Shown here: positions 54,781-64,000 of the stretch, piece after piece | How positions within the stretch are numbered: position 1 is the stretch's first letter | How the letters are laid out: every line of letters starts with the position of its first letter | DNA from: Agrocybe praecox | Taxonomy: Eukaryota; Basidiomycota; Agaricomycetes; Agaricales; Agrocybaceae | Direction: 5' to 3' | DNA: 64,000 nt | NCBI GenBank assembly: GCA_964017145.1 | Contig: OZ024851.1 | Span: forward strand, 1 to 64,000 | Translations under genes and position numbers: made by a program | The notes under the pieces: generated by a model | Told to the model about the DNA's origin: nothing | Seen by the model: the letters and a program-made list of their open reading frames with translations, nothing else | The model's database searches: none

Positions 54781-57700
54781 ATGGGAAAACCCTGTGCCCA
54801 GGATGCTGCCTATTCGGAACATCTTATCGCGCACATTCTGTCCTGTTTCCACCTCGATACGTCCGCCCTTCGTATAATCAGGTCTCGCCCCAAACGCTTC
54901 ACACAGGTGACTCCATTAGGTATGAACTTCTCAATATCGTAATTCGTATTATGAATGTCTGATCTATCGCCGTTTGTTAGCCGTCCGACGGAATATGGCG
55001 TCTATTCACCGCAGCGCCCTGGCTAACGATAACGACCTGGAAACGGATTGTCTGCCTTGGGCGAAAAATAGCGAGCTGCACCCTGAAATATTGACCCAGG
55101 AAAAAGAAGAGGAGGAGGAAGAAGAAGAAGAAGAAGAAAGGCAAGAGAAAAAGGAAGTAATCAACCAGACATACGGTAACGGGACAACCCACGAACGGCA
55201 CAGTGAGCTTGGCAAGGGGGTTCTGACTCCGGGGACGTATTCCGAAGAGAATTCGAGCAGGTGAGCTTTCGAATATGTTTCGTTCGTTGTGTGTAGAGTT
55301 TTCGCGCGTAGTGGGCCGCGCTTGAATGAGTGTGGCAATTTCGAATTGCCTCGTTCATGGGCTTCACTTGTACCCATGTATAGAACTTTTGTATTGGAGT
55401 GTCCGAGGTGCATTGCTTATTTTCTTTTTTTTTGTTCCTTTTTTTTGTTCTGTTTTCTATTTACCAGATATCGTCGAACCGCTCCTTATTTGGCCGCATT
55501 TCCGTGGCTTACGAATGTTGTTCTGCGAGATAGATCCCTGTCTGGTAATTTCATGCCGGGACATTTGATGAAGGTATTAGCCAACGATTTCTGGGTTTTT
55601 CTATTATTTAAAATTATCCACGAATTTGTGCTGATTCTTGAGTCATCTTGCGCAGCCCTTAGCGGATAGAATGGATGGTTACTTTGAAGGACTTCATTCG
55701 CGCAGCGCTTCGAAAAATATTCTCGATTCTTCCATGTACGGCCCGTCGAAATCCGGGTCCACCGAAGTGAGTGACAAAGATGCCGTGCAGATTTCTATGT
55801 GCATTGTGAGCCTTCGCATGTTGGAATATGCGATGCTGTGCGACGGGAATCATACCGTCTCTATGGTTAAACATGCCAAGTTGGACATGCCGAGAGATTC
55901 GAAGGCAGTGAATATGGTGAGTAAATACGTTTTTAAATATCGAAATTGAATTCGAACGGATAAGAAACCACTCCAGATTTGGCCACACCTTGCGGACTGG
56001 ACAAGCATTATCGAAAACGCCGGTCGATCCATACGGGATGTTAGGAATGTATTCGATGACAAGAAGCATGTCTATGCCGACCCATATCGTCACGCCGCTT
56101 TCTTTCTGTACGACCTACGCAAGACGGAGCTTGCCTGCAAATTCCTCATGAATTATACTCTGTTAGTCATGATTGTCGGCTTTCTTGTGAGACACAAGAC
56201 CTCGGACGACATCACTTTGGACAATTTGCCTGACGACATTGCGACGTTCGCGGCTATGTACTACAGGTAAGAACCATTAAGTTCACAGCCGTCGTGTGTA
56301 GTATAATGATGACTTCTTGTGACCCTTTTTTCATTAGGGATTTAGACCCTATGGAACAGCCTACCCACTCCGGTTCCAGTGGTGGTTATGGGACTCATCC
56401 TCCTAAAGATCCCGCTGAATTTGGTGCCTTTGTGTCTGGTCTTACCCTTAAAAGGGGATCCGGGTGCTATCTGCGCACTGTGTGTGTTCTTCCAACACAT
56501 ATTTCGTTATTGATTGCGCTTCTTCCCTTCAAATTTTGGATCTTGGCGTGTAAGAAGACAGATATGATGCTCGTGCGTTCCCATCTTCTTTTTATCGAGT
56601 ATTTGTTGACGATCCTTATAGGCCTCGAAACGAGTAGGAAACAATAAACCTACCTCTTTATTAACTGCAGAAGCCATGCTTATGCGTTCAATTCTTAACG
56701 TTGTCAGTGGTGACATGACGATCCCTCAGAGTTTGGATGACTTTTTTGCTGAAACGAAACCCCTACTCCCGTTGTGGGGTGCAGACAAAGCCTGGTTCAC
56801 GACTTGTACGTTACGTTTGACATGATTGTAAAAGCGTATCCGCTCACCTTGATGTTGAGGCGAAAGCGATGCACAGATCGTTTCGATGGCGGACTATCAA
56901 GTATTAAAACCGGAGAGTCTACCCTCTACTTTGACAGTGTCAACCGACACATCTGATTCTTTGTTGTCTCATGCGTTGCCTCTGGGCAAGCCCAGCTCTT
57001 CTGTTGTATCTTCCTTGCCTTCGTCGGGAATTCTCTCATCTGGCTCTCGATTTTCGACTGCTTTTTATTCTCCCGGGGACGATCATATTGTCCGAGACTC
57101 TGCACGTCCAGTTGACCATGACTCGAAGAGCAGCGCCGATAGTGCGAGCTTGGTGGTACCGGTGTTGAGTGGCACTGGTATGGTGACTGACGACGAACAG
57201 ACTGTTGTGAATGCGCCAACTGCCACAGGTGATGTTTCTCGTTGTCTTCCTCGCTTGGCGTATTGTTCAAACGGTTTATAGATGGGCCAACTCGCGATTC
57301 GACAGCGCAGAGTGCGCGTGTTCCTATGGCTGAAAATGCAAGTGCAAATGCTCCTGACGTTGGTTCGTAATTAAGCTCGTCTTCTTCCGTATTTATTGAC
57401 GTGGTCGTAGCTGGAGTAAAGTTAGACAATACGCCGCTGGATAAGCAGGAATCGTCGATAGAAGAAGATCCGTCAAACGTGGATGATACTATTGGGGGTA
57501 ATTTGCATTCATCTCTGATACTGATTGTGAAAATGACTGGACAATTTCTCAGACGGAATATTGTCAACTGAAACGGGCCCGGAGGAGGGTGGATGGGCGC
57601 CAGATGATGAACAGGATTCTGCGAAATTCCTCAACGGAGGTGGTGTAATTTGTCTTTACATCCCATCCGTTACTCAACCAACCTGTAGGCGCAATTCTTT

Positions 57701-57901
57701 TTGAAATTACGGCTCTCAATTCGCGCGTACCGGCGAAAGACTTTGAACAGGCAGTTGCCAAACCTACAACTCGAAGTAATGTGTATTGCATTCCTTTTGC
57801 AACGAATGCATCACTGAGGTACCGAGTAGACGGATCGATAACCAATGAGAGAGAGGATGATGTGCGTGGTTCAGGGACTGACGCCGAAAAGACGGGTGAT
57901 G
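54781..57901 (+). pseudogene. Uncharacterised multi-exon gene, 3' end lost at Coprina C
   Basis: Exons resolved from splice sites are 54,781-54,919, 54,981-55,260, 55,468-55,573, 55,656-55,916, 55,977-56,266 and one starting at 56,338. All keep one frame (MGKPCAQDAAYSEHLIAHIL to DLDPMEQPTHSGSSGGYG). A run of twelve acidic residues lies in exon 2, and a hydrophobic segment (LLVMIVGFLV) in exon 5. Later pieces (MLMRSILNVVSGDMTIPQSL, then a Ser-rich part at 56,886-57,281 and ILFEITALNSRVPAKDFEQA at 57,690-57,750) belong to the same gene, with unresolved junctions. Sequence continues open until it meets the 5'-truncated Coprina copy C at 57,902, so the C terminus is missing or replaced. No family recognised. 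Confidence 0.6.
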
Positions 57902-58836
57902 AGGATTGCGGTTAATCGCGAGATAATGCGAGACGCTACCTGACCTTGTGCAGAACCCGCGGCAGATAGCAGGTATAAGCTTGGCTGGTTACTGACCGGC
58001 CTCGGTGGTCCCTTTGCCCAAAGCCTTGAACGAACGTTAGCCCTTGCCTCGGCTCGGGTAGTTAGTTGCTTTTAGCCGCAACAAACACTTGATTGATGCA
58101 CGCATCTCGTCGTCGAGTCTAACATTATCCTAGTAACGCCTTTTGCGTTTAACAAATAAAACCCTAAGTTATTTAATTATATAACAAATGGACTTTCGTA
58201 ATTGACTGGTTATCTTTACTGATTATAGCCTTAGCAAATCCAGTCTGAACATAACAAGTTCGAGTTAAAGTATTCTAATCTACCGGTAAAACGCTTACCT
58301 AACTCTAACTCTAACGTAAGTCGATCCCTTAATCGGGAATACAGTAGCTAACTACTTAACGATTGATTCGGCAGCCTAACCTCTAACCCGAACCTAACCT
58401 AAGCATAGGTATAATAATAGCCCTGAGTTGGCGCTATACTGCAGATTACATAAGCGCGTAACAAGCGCCCATCATCACGTGATCTCTTACCTTCCGTATT
58501 AGGCCACTACGCTAAGTATTTATATCCATCGATCTACTTTGGTCGTTGTCGCTGGAACTGACAGCTTACTGATACTGCGGCGTTTCGCTGATTGATATCG
58601 TGCTTCTCGCCGATTATTGGTCAGCGATCCCGCGGGATGTAAGACTTCACAGCTACTAATTGTTATAGAACATCGTAATCAGACTTACCAATGAGATCGG
58701 TAAGCGCGATGGTTAACAGATCTAACCGATCTAGCTATCGAGAAAATATAGGACCTGAAGAGCTATAAAAGCGAAAAGGTCGTGCAGTAGAATTCCCTAC
58801 TACACCTTCGTCCTTTCTCACTCAGCACCTTCGTTC
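57902..58836 (+). mobile_element. Coprina-type element, copy C, 3' fragment
   Basis: Begins at AGGATTGCGGTTAATCGCG (equivalent of ~1,075 in copy A) with no telomere tract on its 5' side, and ends CACCTTCGTTCGAACAACCC. It lacks the ~29 bp between two CTTCGTTCG repeats present in copies A and B, consistent with slippage or recombination between them. No coding part remains. Confidence 0.92.
58740..58819 (+). ncRNA. Hammerhead ribozyme (type I), copy C
   Basis: Same architecture as copies A and B. Stem I 5' strand is 58740-58754, with one extra A in the bulge. CUGAAGA is 58755-58761, then stem II, GAAA, and stem III closing at CCUU. H17 is C58809, and the 3' stem I strand is 58810-58819. Confidence 0.87.
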
Positions 58837-59207
58837 GAACAACCCTTTTAACGAGTTATTAAAAAGAATAGAATGGGTGGTCATTTTGAGTTGTTTTAGT
58901 AGTTGAAATAACCGTGGAGAATGACTGGGTAGACGGGGTACATAAAAGGCCAGGTAAGCGAGGGAATAAAATAGGGATAAAGAGTCCGTTTTTCGTGTAA
59001 TAATTTCCATCAGGAAAGGAGGGTATTAATCACCATGAAAGAACGAGTATATTTCGAGAGTATGTAAACAGGTAATTATGTCTATGTACGAGAAAGCTGT
59101 GTATTCGATTGTTACAAAAGACTTACATTACCCGCAGCAGTTGCTGAGTGTAACTAGTGGGAGATATAACCAGTAAATATATGTGACAACTCATATATGG
59201 AGGTGAC

Positions 59208-59466
59208 TTATGGGCGTGGTTCCAAGTGCCGGGGTCGGGGAAGCTGGTGGGATTGAGATGTCAGAGACACTTGATTTTGTTGTTATGGGGCATACAAACA
59301 TACATTGGTCAAGGCTACTAGGCGAGACGTCTAAATGAGCAAAAAAGCAAGTGTAAGTCAGTGTATGTGGATGGAAACTAAGCACAAGAGTACGTACCTT
59401 TCCAGAATTTGTACTGTTCGAGCGATTGGCACCCTGCTTTTGAAACTGACTCTGAGGGTTGAACAT
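59208..59466 (-). CDS. Tiny three-exon gene of unknown function, 43 aa
   Basis: Exon 1 is 59,466-59,398 (MFNPQSQFQKQGANRSNSTN and SGK), exon 2 59,330-59,304 and exon 3 59,243-59,208. All junctions are phase 0, with GTACGT and GTATGT donors and TTTAG and CACCAG acceptors. A clear TATA box (TATAAATA, 59,579-59,572) lies about 106 bp upstream of the ATG, followed by a CT-rich stretch, a promoter typical of strongly expressed fungal genes. The product is polar, with no signal peptide, no C-terminal CaaX box and no known domain. If introns are retained other short products are possible, and it may instead be a noncoding transcript. Confidence 0.5.
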
Positions 59467-59571
59467 GATAGCGGCGGGGTAGGCAGCGCAAGAGGATATG
59501 ATGTTGTGGTGTCGCAGAAAAGGGGAGAATGGAAAGGAAGAAAGAGTGATGATGTCGCGTATGTCGCGTTA

Positions 59572-59579
59572 TATTTATA
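59572..59579 (-). promoter_or_regulatory. TATA box of the 43-aa gene
   Basis: TATAAATA on the minus strand, within TTATAAATATAACGCGAC, followed downstream by a pyrimidine-rich leader and the ATG at 59,466. Confidence 0.55.
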
Positions 59580-59599
59580 ACCCAAGTGAACAAGCCACC

Positions 59600-60398
59600 T
59601 GACTCACTGGAACCTATGACGCGTCTTTGGACTTGTATAGATATTATCCAAGTATTATCTTAGATATTCCTGCCGAGTCTATTATCATATATTACTGTAT
59701 TGCGAGCACATTTTACATGTACCACATTATTTTATATCAATAACAACCTACATATTCGGATTTTGAAATTGCCTTGATATCTGAATGTAGGCCTTGATTT
59801 CCGTGGCTATTTCGCCCTCTGAGGGTTGGCCGGTAAACCGGTGTAAAATACCCTTCAATATATTGTCCCGATTTTTGTGGTTTTTTTAGGCCTGTTGTAC
59901 TTAGTGTTTTTACCTTGATATTCCGGCAATAATATGTCATGTTTTTCTTTCTATTTCGGATGGTTTTACGTGGTAAAATGCTCTGCTTCATAGGGTACTA
60001 AATACTCGACGAAATGACCCGCTAAACACAACTTCTTACCAGGTATTATTTTTACTAGAATTTAACCAGTTTTGAATCGGGTTATAATGCTTCGCCAAAC
60101 TGTGCATATTACCCCTGGCGCGTTATCCGAGCTATTTTACTTAGTTTAACTTTCCACTGGTAAATATATGGTATTAATACCTAGGTGTGCTACAAAATGA
60201 ACGATTGCCATTTACGGCCCCGTTAACATGGTATTTTTCTTTTTTAACCCTATTACATAGTATATTTACCCGGGCCCGGGGTTCACAGTGTAAAATTATA
60301 AGAATTATTATGCATAATTTTACTAATCAATTATCAATACGAACGGGCTTAAGTCAGACAGCAAGCCTGTTGGGAGACGAAGTCGACCAGAAAATACG
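59600..60398. other. No gene recognised up to the gap
   Basis: Short frames only; one apparent frame runs into the N run and is meaningless. Confidence 0.4.
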
Positions 60399-60598
60399 NN
60401 NNNNNNNNNNNNNNNNNNNNNNNNNNNNNNNNNNNNNNNNNNNNNNNNNNNNNNNNNNNNNNNNNNNNNNNNNNNNNNNNNNNNNNNNNNNNNNNNNNNN
60501 NNNNNNNNNNNNNNNNNNNNNNNNNNNNNNNNNNNNNNNNNNNNNNNNNNNNNNNNNNNNNNNNNNNNNNNNNNNNNNNNNNNNNNNNNNNNNNNNNN
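60399..60598. other. Assembly gap of exactly 200 N
   Basis: Two hundred N, a round number used as a placeholder by scaffolding software, so real distance is unknown. Confidence 0.98.
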
Positions 60599-60679
60599 CC
60601 CCTAACCCTAACCCTAACCCTAACCCTAACCCTAACCCCTAACCCTAACCCTAACCCTAACCCTAACCCTAACCCTAAA
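60599..60679 (+). repeat. Internal telomere array directly after the gap
   Basis: About 13 CCCTAA units, one with an extra C (about 60,633-60,639), in the orientation of a left chromosome end, followed at once by Coprina copy D. Confidence 0.95.
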
Positions 60680-62839
60680 GCCGCGAAAGACTTTGAACGA
60701 CGCCTATCATGGCGCCTCCACTTTGCCTTCATTGGAGTGGAAAACAACACTGATTATGATCCAGATTTCGAACCGCTTAACGCGTTACCCAAAACAAGTA
60801 AGCCTACGAAATTACCCAAATATATTGGTAACGGTTTCGCAAGAGGTCGAGCGTACGTTCAACGTACCTACATACCCAGCGAATCAGAAGACAGGAGAGA
60901 ATTTAAAGCGTTTACACCTGATCTTGCCGAAATCAAAGAGTTCCTGCTAAGTAATAAATACGTAGTTACAGGAACCGACAAAAATCTTGGAATTGCGGTC
61001 TCAGAACGCGAGTGGATCATAACCAAGTGCCAAGAATTATTAGACGATACAAGTAATTATAATGAAATTTCATATAGTTTTCAACCCACAAAGTACGGTC
61101 CACACCGTACCGTGTCTGTAATCCTTCGGTCCCAACACGAACTAATTTTGCAGCTTGCTGATATGGCCGCTGCAGTACCTAAATATGAAATGCAGGTGCC
61201 TGATTTCTTGCGGTCGTCAATGACGGCTCACATCCAGAATGACGATGGTCTCCCTAAACGATTAGACGGTGAGATACAATTCACGGCACGACACAAATTG
61301 CCATTATTTTATGGTATACCTAAAATTCACAAGGTCCCTACCAAAATGCGTCCTATTATCCCGTGTCACTCTGCTGTAATCAATACTGCAGCTAAATTAG
61401 TTTCAAAAATTCTTAAACCGTTGATTCAGACGGCGCCAACTATCATTCATGGTAGCAAGGACTTGGCGATAAAATTAAGTAAACTCCAATTAGATCCTAG
61501 TCGAAAGTACTTCATTGTTACTGGAGACGTCGTAGCTTTTTATCCTAATATAGAGATAGAGACTTGCCTCAAAAAGATAACAGAGTTATTTAATCTGTAT
61601 TACTTTGGCGATAAAATTAACGCCGGCGAAGAGTTGTCAGACGATGACGAGGCTTTTGCCATATTGTTTGACGCCGCTTTACGATTAGGAAACACTAATT
61701 TAATTACACAATTTCAAAAAAAGTATTACCTTCAGACGCGTGGACTAGCTATGGGTGTAGCATCGTCCCCGGACTTAGCCAACCTTTTTGGCTATGCATA
61801 TGAAGTAGAAAGTAAAATAATGAATAATAAAGACGTCCCGTTCTACGGGCGTTATATTGATGATTGTCTGGCAATAGTATACGCCGATACACTTGAACGC
61901 GCCGTTCAAATTGTCTCGTGCGTCCAGATACACACCTGTGTAATAGAATGGGATGCGTCGCCTACTCATGCTCCGTTTCTGGACATGTTCCTTTATGTTG
62001 ATGATAATAGAAAATTAGAACATAAACCATACCGCAAGCTTCGCAACCACCAAGAAAGAGTTCCTTTCGCTAGCCACCACCCTTACGACGTCAAACGTGG
62101 TACGTTCTGGGGTGAAATGGCTCGTTTAGCCGTGCTAAGTAGTAAATTTAGCGACTACCGAGATGCTTTACATTCCTTAGCAGGTCTGTACATCGCACGC
62201 GGCTATCCGCAGGATATGATATATGGCTGGCTTAAGTCTGACATTTCAAAACGATGGGATAATCGCTTAAGCGTTAACTCTCAACATCGCGATAACGACG
62301 CGGGCGTTTTGGTACTTAAAGGCAGCTTTAATACAGCATGGAACTATTTCAACGCAAAAGGATATATCAATACTATCTTCGATTATTGGCGCGAATACCT
62401 CAATAGAGGTCAGCGTGATGGCGCGTTAACCCTGGAAACAGGTCATTACCGCTACGAGAATCATATCGATCATTGGCCTAAACAGTACACTGACATGTAT
62501 TCGGAGGTTAACACTTCCTTATATGTGCGGCCAGGCTGGCAGACCCTTGTCCCGGATGTTACTAAAACCGATATATTGAATCGTCGACTGATCGTATCGC
62601 GAAAGCGTACACGAAACCTGTTCGACTTAACAAGTTCTTGGAAACAAGAAGTATTGAATGTTTACGAGAGAGAATTGGCGGATCATCCACCAATTGCCGT
62701 CCTTCCGTTCGGCTTTGCAGAAGCCCCAAACGAACCCGGCCGGGTTCGCGATGAACCTGCTGAAGCCGGCGATCTGGAATGGCGCCCAAGACTGGAAGAT
62801 ACTCTCTTCGCCAACCTAGGTGGCGGATATGGCAGATAA
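60680..62839 (+). CDS. Penelope-like reverse transcriptase, endonuclease-lacking, 5' partial
   Basis: The frame is open from the telomere repeats (AAKDFERRLSWRLHFAFIGV precedes GTG 60,737, which is not a likely start) to TAA 62,839, about 719 codons. Motifs in order: TDKNLGIAVSEREW, FYGIPKIHKVPTKMRPI, VTGDVVAFYPNIEIE (catalytic Asp, motif A), GLAMGVASSPDLANLF (motif B), GRYIDDCLAIVYAD (catalytic YIDD, motif C), APFLDMFLY, and SHHPYDVKRGTFWGEMARL (thumb). No GIY-YIG nuclease follows. In this subgroup the enzyme is thought to copy its RNA onto exposed telomere 3' ends. All catalytic residues are intact; only the N terminus is lost. Confidence 0.93.
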   Translation, partial: AAKDFERRLSWRLHFAFIGVENNTDYDPDFEPLNALPKTSKPTKLPKYIGNGFARGRAYVQRTYIPSESEDRREFKAFTPDLAEIKEFLLSNKYVVTGTDKNLGIAVSEREWIITKCQELLDDTSNYNEISYSFQPTKYGPHRTVSVILRSQHELILQLADMAAAVPKYEMQVPDFLRSSMTAHIQNDDGLPKRLDGEIQFTARHKLPLFYGIPKIHKVPTKMRPIIPCHSAVINTAAKLVSKILKPLIQTAPTIIHGSKDLAIKLSKLQLDPSRKYFIVTGDVVAFYPNIEIETCLKKITELFNLYYFGDKINAGEELSDDDEAFAILFDAALRLGNTNLITQFQKKYYLQTRGLAMGVASSPDLANLFGYAYEVESKIMNNKDVPFYGRYIDDCLAIVYADTLERAVQIVSCVQIHTCVIEWDASPTHAPFLDMFLYVDDNRKLEHKPYRKLRNHQERVPFASHHPYDVKRGTFWGEMARLAVLSSKFSDYRDALHSLAGLYIARGYPQDMIYGWLKSDISKRWDNRLSVNSQHRDNDAGVLVLKGSFNTAWNYFNAKGYINTIFDYWREYLNRGQRDGALTLETGHYRYENHIDHWPKQYTDMYSEVNTSLYVRPGWQTLVPDVTKTDILNRRLIVSRKRTRNLFDLTSSWKQEVLNVYERELADHPPIAVLPFGFAEAPNEPGRVRDEPAEAGDLEWRPRLEDTLFANLGGGYGR

Positions 62840-63979
62840 TAAAAACTGTGCTATTAGATACGACTGATTCCCCGATCCCGTAAGAACTCGGAAGGCGTCG
62901 GCGGTGGTCGAACGTGTGGTATAATAAAACTGTAGAACGACTTCAGATTGATTCGGATCGATCTCGAGTACGCGCGACGTGTCTAAATTGTTCGGTATTC
63001 ATGCCTTTCGATATTCACCCATTGCATAGACTATGTAGCTGCTTGGTAGCCGATTTAATTGGCCAAAGACAACCAACGGCATAGACTAGTAACGCTTGTG
63101 CCCAAGCAAACCACTCAAAGGCCATGCCTTGTGTCGGGGAAGGATTGCAGTTAATCGCGAGATAATGCGAGATGCTACCTGACCTTGTGCGGAACCTGCG
63201 ACAGATAGTAGGTATAAGCTTGACTCGATACGTCGGGTCTCGGTGGTCCCTTTGCCCAAGCCCTGAACGAACGTTAGCCCTTACTTCGGTTCGGGTAGTT
63301 AGTTGCTTTTAGCCGCAACAAACACTTGATTGATGCACGCATCTCGTCGTCGAGTCTAACATCATCCTAGTAACGCCCTTTGCGTTTAATAAATTAATAA
63401 AACCCTAAGTTATTTAATTATATAACAAAGGACTTGCGTAATTGACTGGTTATCTTTATTGATTATAGCCTTAGCAAATCCAGTCTGAACATAACAAGTT
63501 CGAATTAGAGAATTCTAATCTATCGGAAAAACGCTTTCCTAACTCTAACTCTAACGTAAGTCGATTCCTTAATCGGAAATACAGTAGCTAACTACTTATC
63601 GTACGGTTCGGCAGCCTAACCTCTAACCCGAACCTAACCTAAGCGTAGGTATAATAATAGCGTCGAGTTGGCGCTATACTGCGGATTACATAAGCGCGTA
63701 ACAAGCGCCCATCATTACGTAATCCCTTACCTTCCGCATTTGGCCACTACGCTAAGTATTTATATCCATCGATCTACTTTGGTCGTTGTCGCTGGAACTG
63801 ACAGCTTACTGATACTGCGGCGTTTCGCTGATTGATATCGTGCTTCTGGCCGATTATTGGTCAGCGATCCCGCGGGATGTAAGGCTTCACAGCTACTAAT
63901 TGTTATAGAACATCGTAATCAGACTTACCAATGAGATCGGTAAGCGCGATGGTTAACAGATCTAACCGATCTAGCTATC
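62840..63979 (+). other. 3' untranslated region of Coprina copy D
   Basis: Conserved with 774-1,913 and partly with 57,902-58,739. Just before the hammerhead, CTTACC...GGTAAG and GGTTA...TAACC can form hairpins, and these are kept in all four copies. It contains telomere-like CTAACTCTAACTCTAACG and CTAACCCGAACCTAACC. Confidence 0.8.
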
Positions 63980-64000
63980 GAGAAATATAGGACCTGAAGA
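63980..64000 (+). ncRNA. Hammerhead ribozyme copy D, cut by the window edge
   Basis: GAGAAAUAUAGGAC and CUGAAGA are present; the rest lies beyond 64,000. Confidence 0.75.

Larger units (their letters stand above)
60680..64000 (+). mobile_element. Coprina-type element, copy D, nearly complete
   Basis: Contains a reverse transcriptase frame open from the telomere junction to 62,839, a 1.1 kb 3' untranslated region matching copies A and C, and the start of the terminal hammerhead at the window edge. The 5' end, including the start codon, is missing at the telomere junction. Confidence 0.93.

Noticed and set aside
60187..60642. Open frame running through the N gap and telomere array
   Set aside because: The N run has no sequence and the Pro-Asn tail is translated telomere repeat.
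60737..60739. GTG as start codon of the reverse transcriptase
   Set aside because: The frame is open and coding-like upstream to the telomere junction; GTG starts are not expected in a fungal nuclear gene. The true start is lost.

Overview
This window looks like the end of a chromosome of a basidiomycete mushroom (Agaricomycetes). The evidence is 50-60 nt introns with GTRNGT donors and CTNAC branch sites, AACCCT telomere repeats, agaric-type F-box-like, SNF2-like and Ppo-like sequences, a Y2 Helitron, an RNase H-bearing LINE, and telomere-attached, endonuclease-lacking Penelope-like retroelements of the Coprina type, a group first described from Coprinopsis and Phanerochaete. The species cannot be named from the sequence.

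Layout. 1-2,060: a terminal telomere, then a 5'-truncated Coprina copy (A) with a complete hammerhead ribozyme, then a short internal telomere tract. 2,061-4,814: an SNF2 helicase gene (minus) cut off by that tract. 5,270-6,430: hairpin boxes and a tandem duplication. 6,944-9,602: an intact three-exon gene of unknown function (847 aa). 9,740-13,720: an unusual tandem array whose units each carry a covarying hairpin, a second hairpin and an intron-like segment. 13,840-14,750: diverged repeats and telomere-like debris. 14,750-14,964: Coprina copy B with a second hammerhead. 14,965-23,000: remains of an adenylate-forming enzyme gene, a decayed Helitron and a Ser/Pro-rich reading frame. 23,195-30,190: dispersed repeats, a decayed LINE, an unrecognised multi-exon gene and the 5' part of a Ppo-type fatty-acid oxygenase gene. 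31,100-41,240: F-box relics, low-complexity reading frames and pyrimidine-rich tracts. 42,001-44,150: a DNA-transposon-like element with inverted arrays of about 40 bp units. 46,475-47,227: a six-exon divergent histone H3 that looks like a centromeric H3 (CENP-A). 50,791-53,484: an F-box relic, a TA-flanked MITE and a two-exon unknown gene. 54,781-57,901: a multi-exon unknown gene fused to Coprina copy C (57,902-58,836, third hammerhead). 59,208-59,466: a tiny TATA-box gene. 60,399-60,598: a gap of exactly 200 N. 60,599-64,000: a second telomere array followed by the most complete Coprina copy (D), whose hammerhead is cut by the window edge.

How it fits together. All four Coprina copies point the same way, with 5' ends toward the telomere and 3' ends joined to telomere-like sequence. 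This is what is expected if reverse transcription is primed from the telomeric 3' overhang and the truncated 5' end is then recapped. Copies A and B each sit on a gene broken mid-sequence, so each marks a former chromosome end. Copy C is instead fused on its 5' side to a broken gene. The segment therefore appears to have been built by repeated breakage, retroelement capping, telomere healing and fusion. The internal telomere right after the N gap suggests that two contigs, each starting with a telomere, were joined in scaffolding.

The most interesting items are the four hammerhead copies, the 4 kb hairpin/intron array, the CENP-A-like histone with Met at the position of H3 Lys9, and the internal chromosome end next to the gap.
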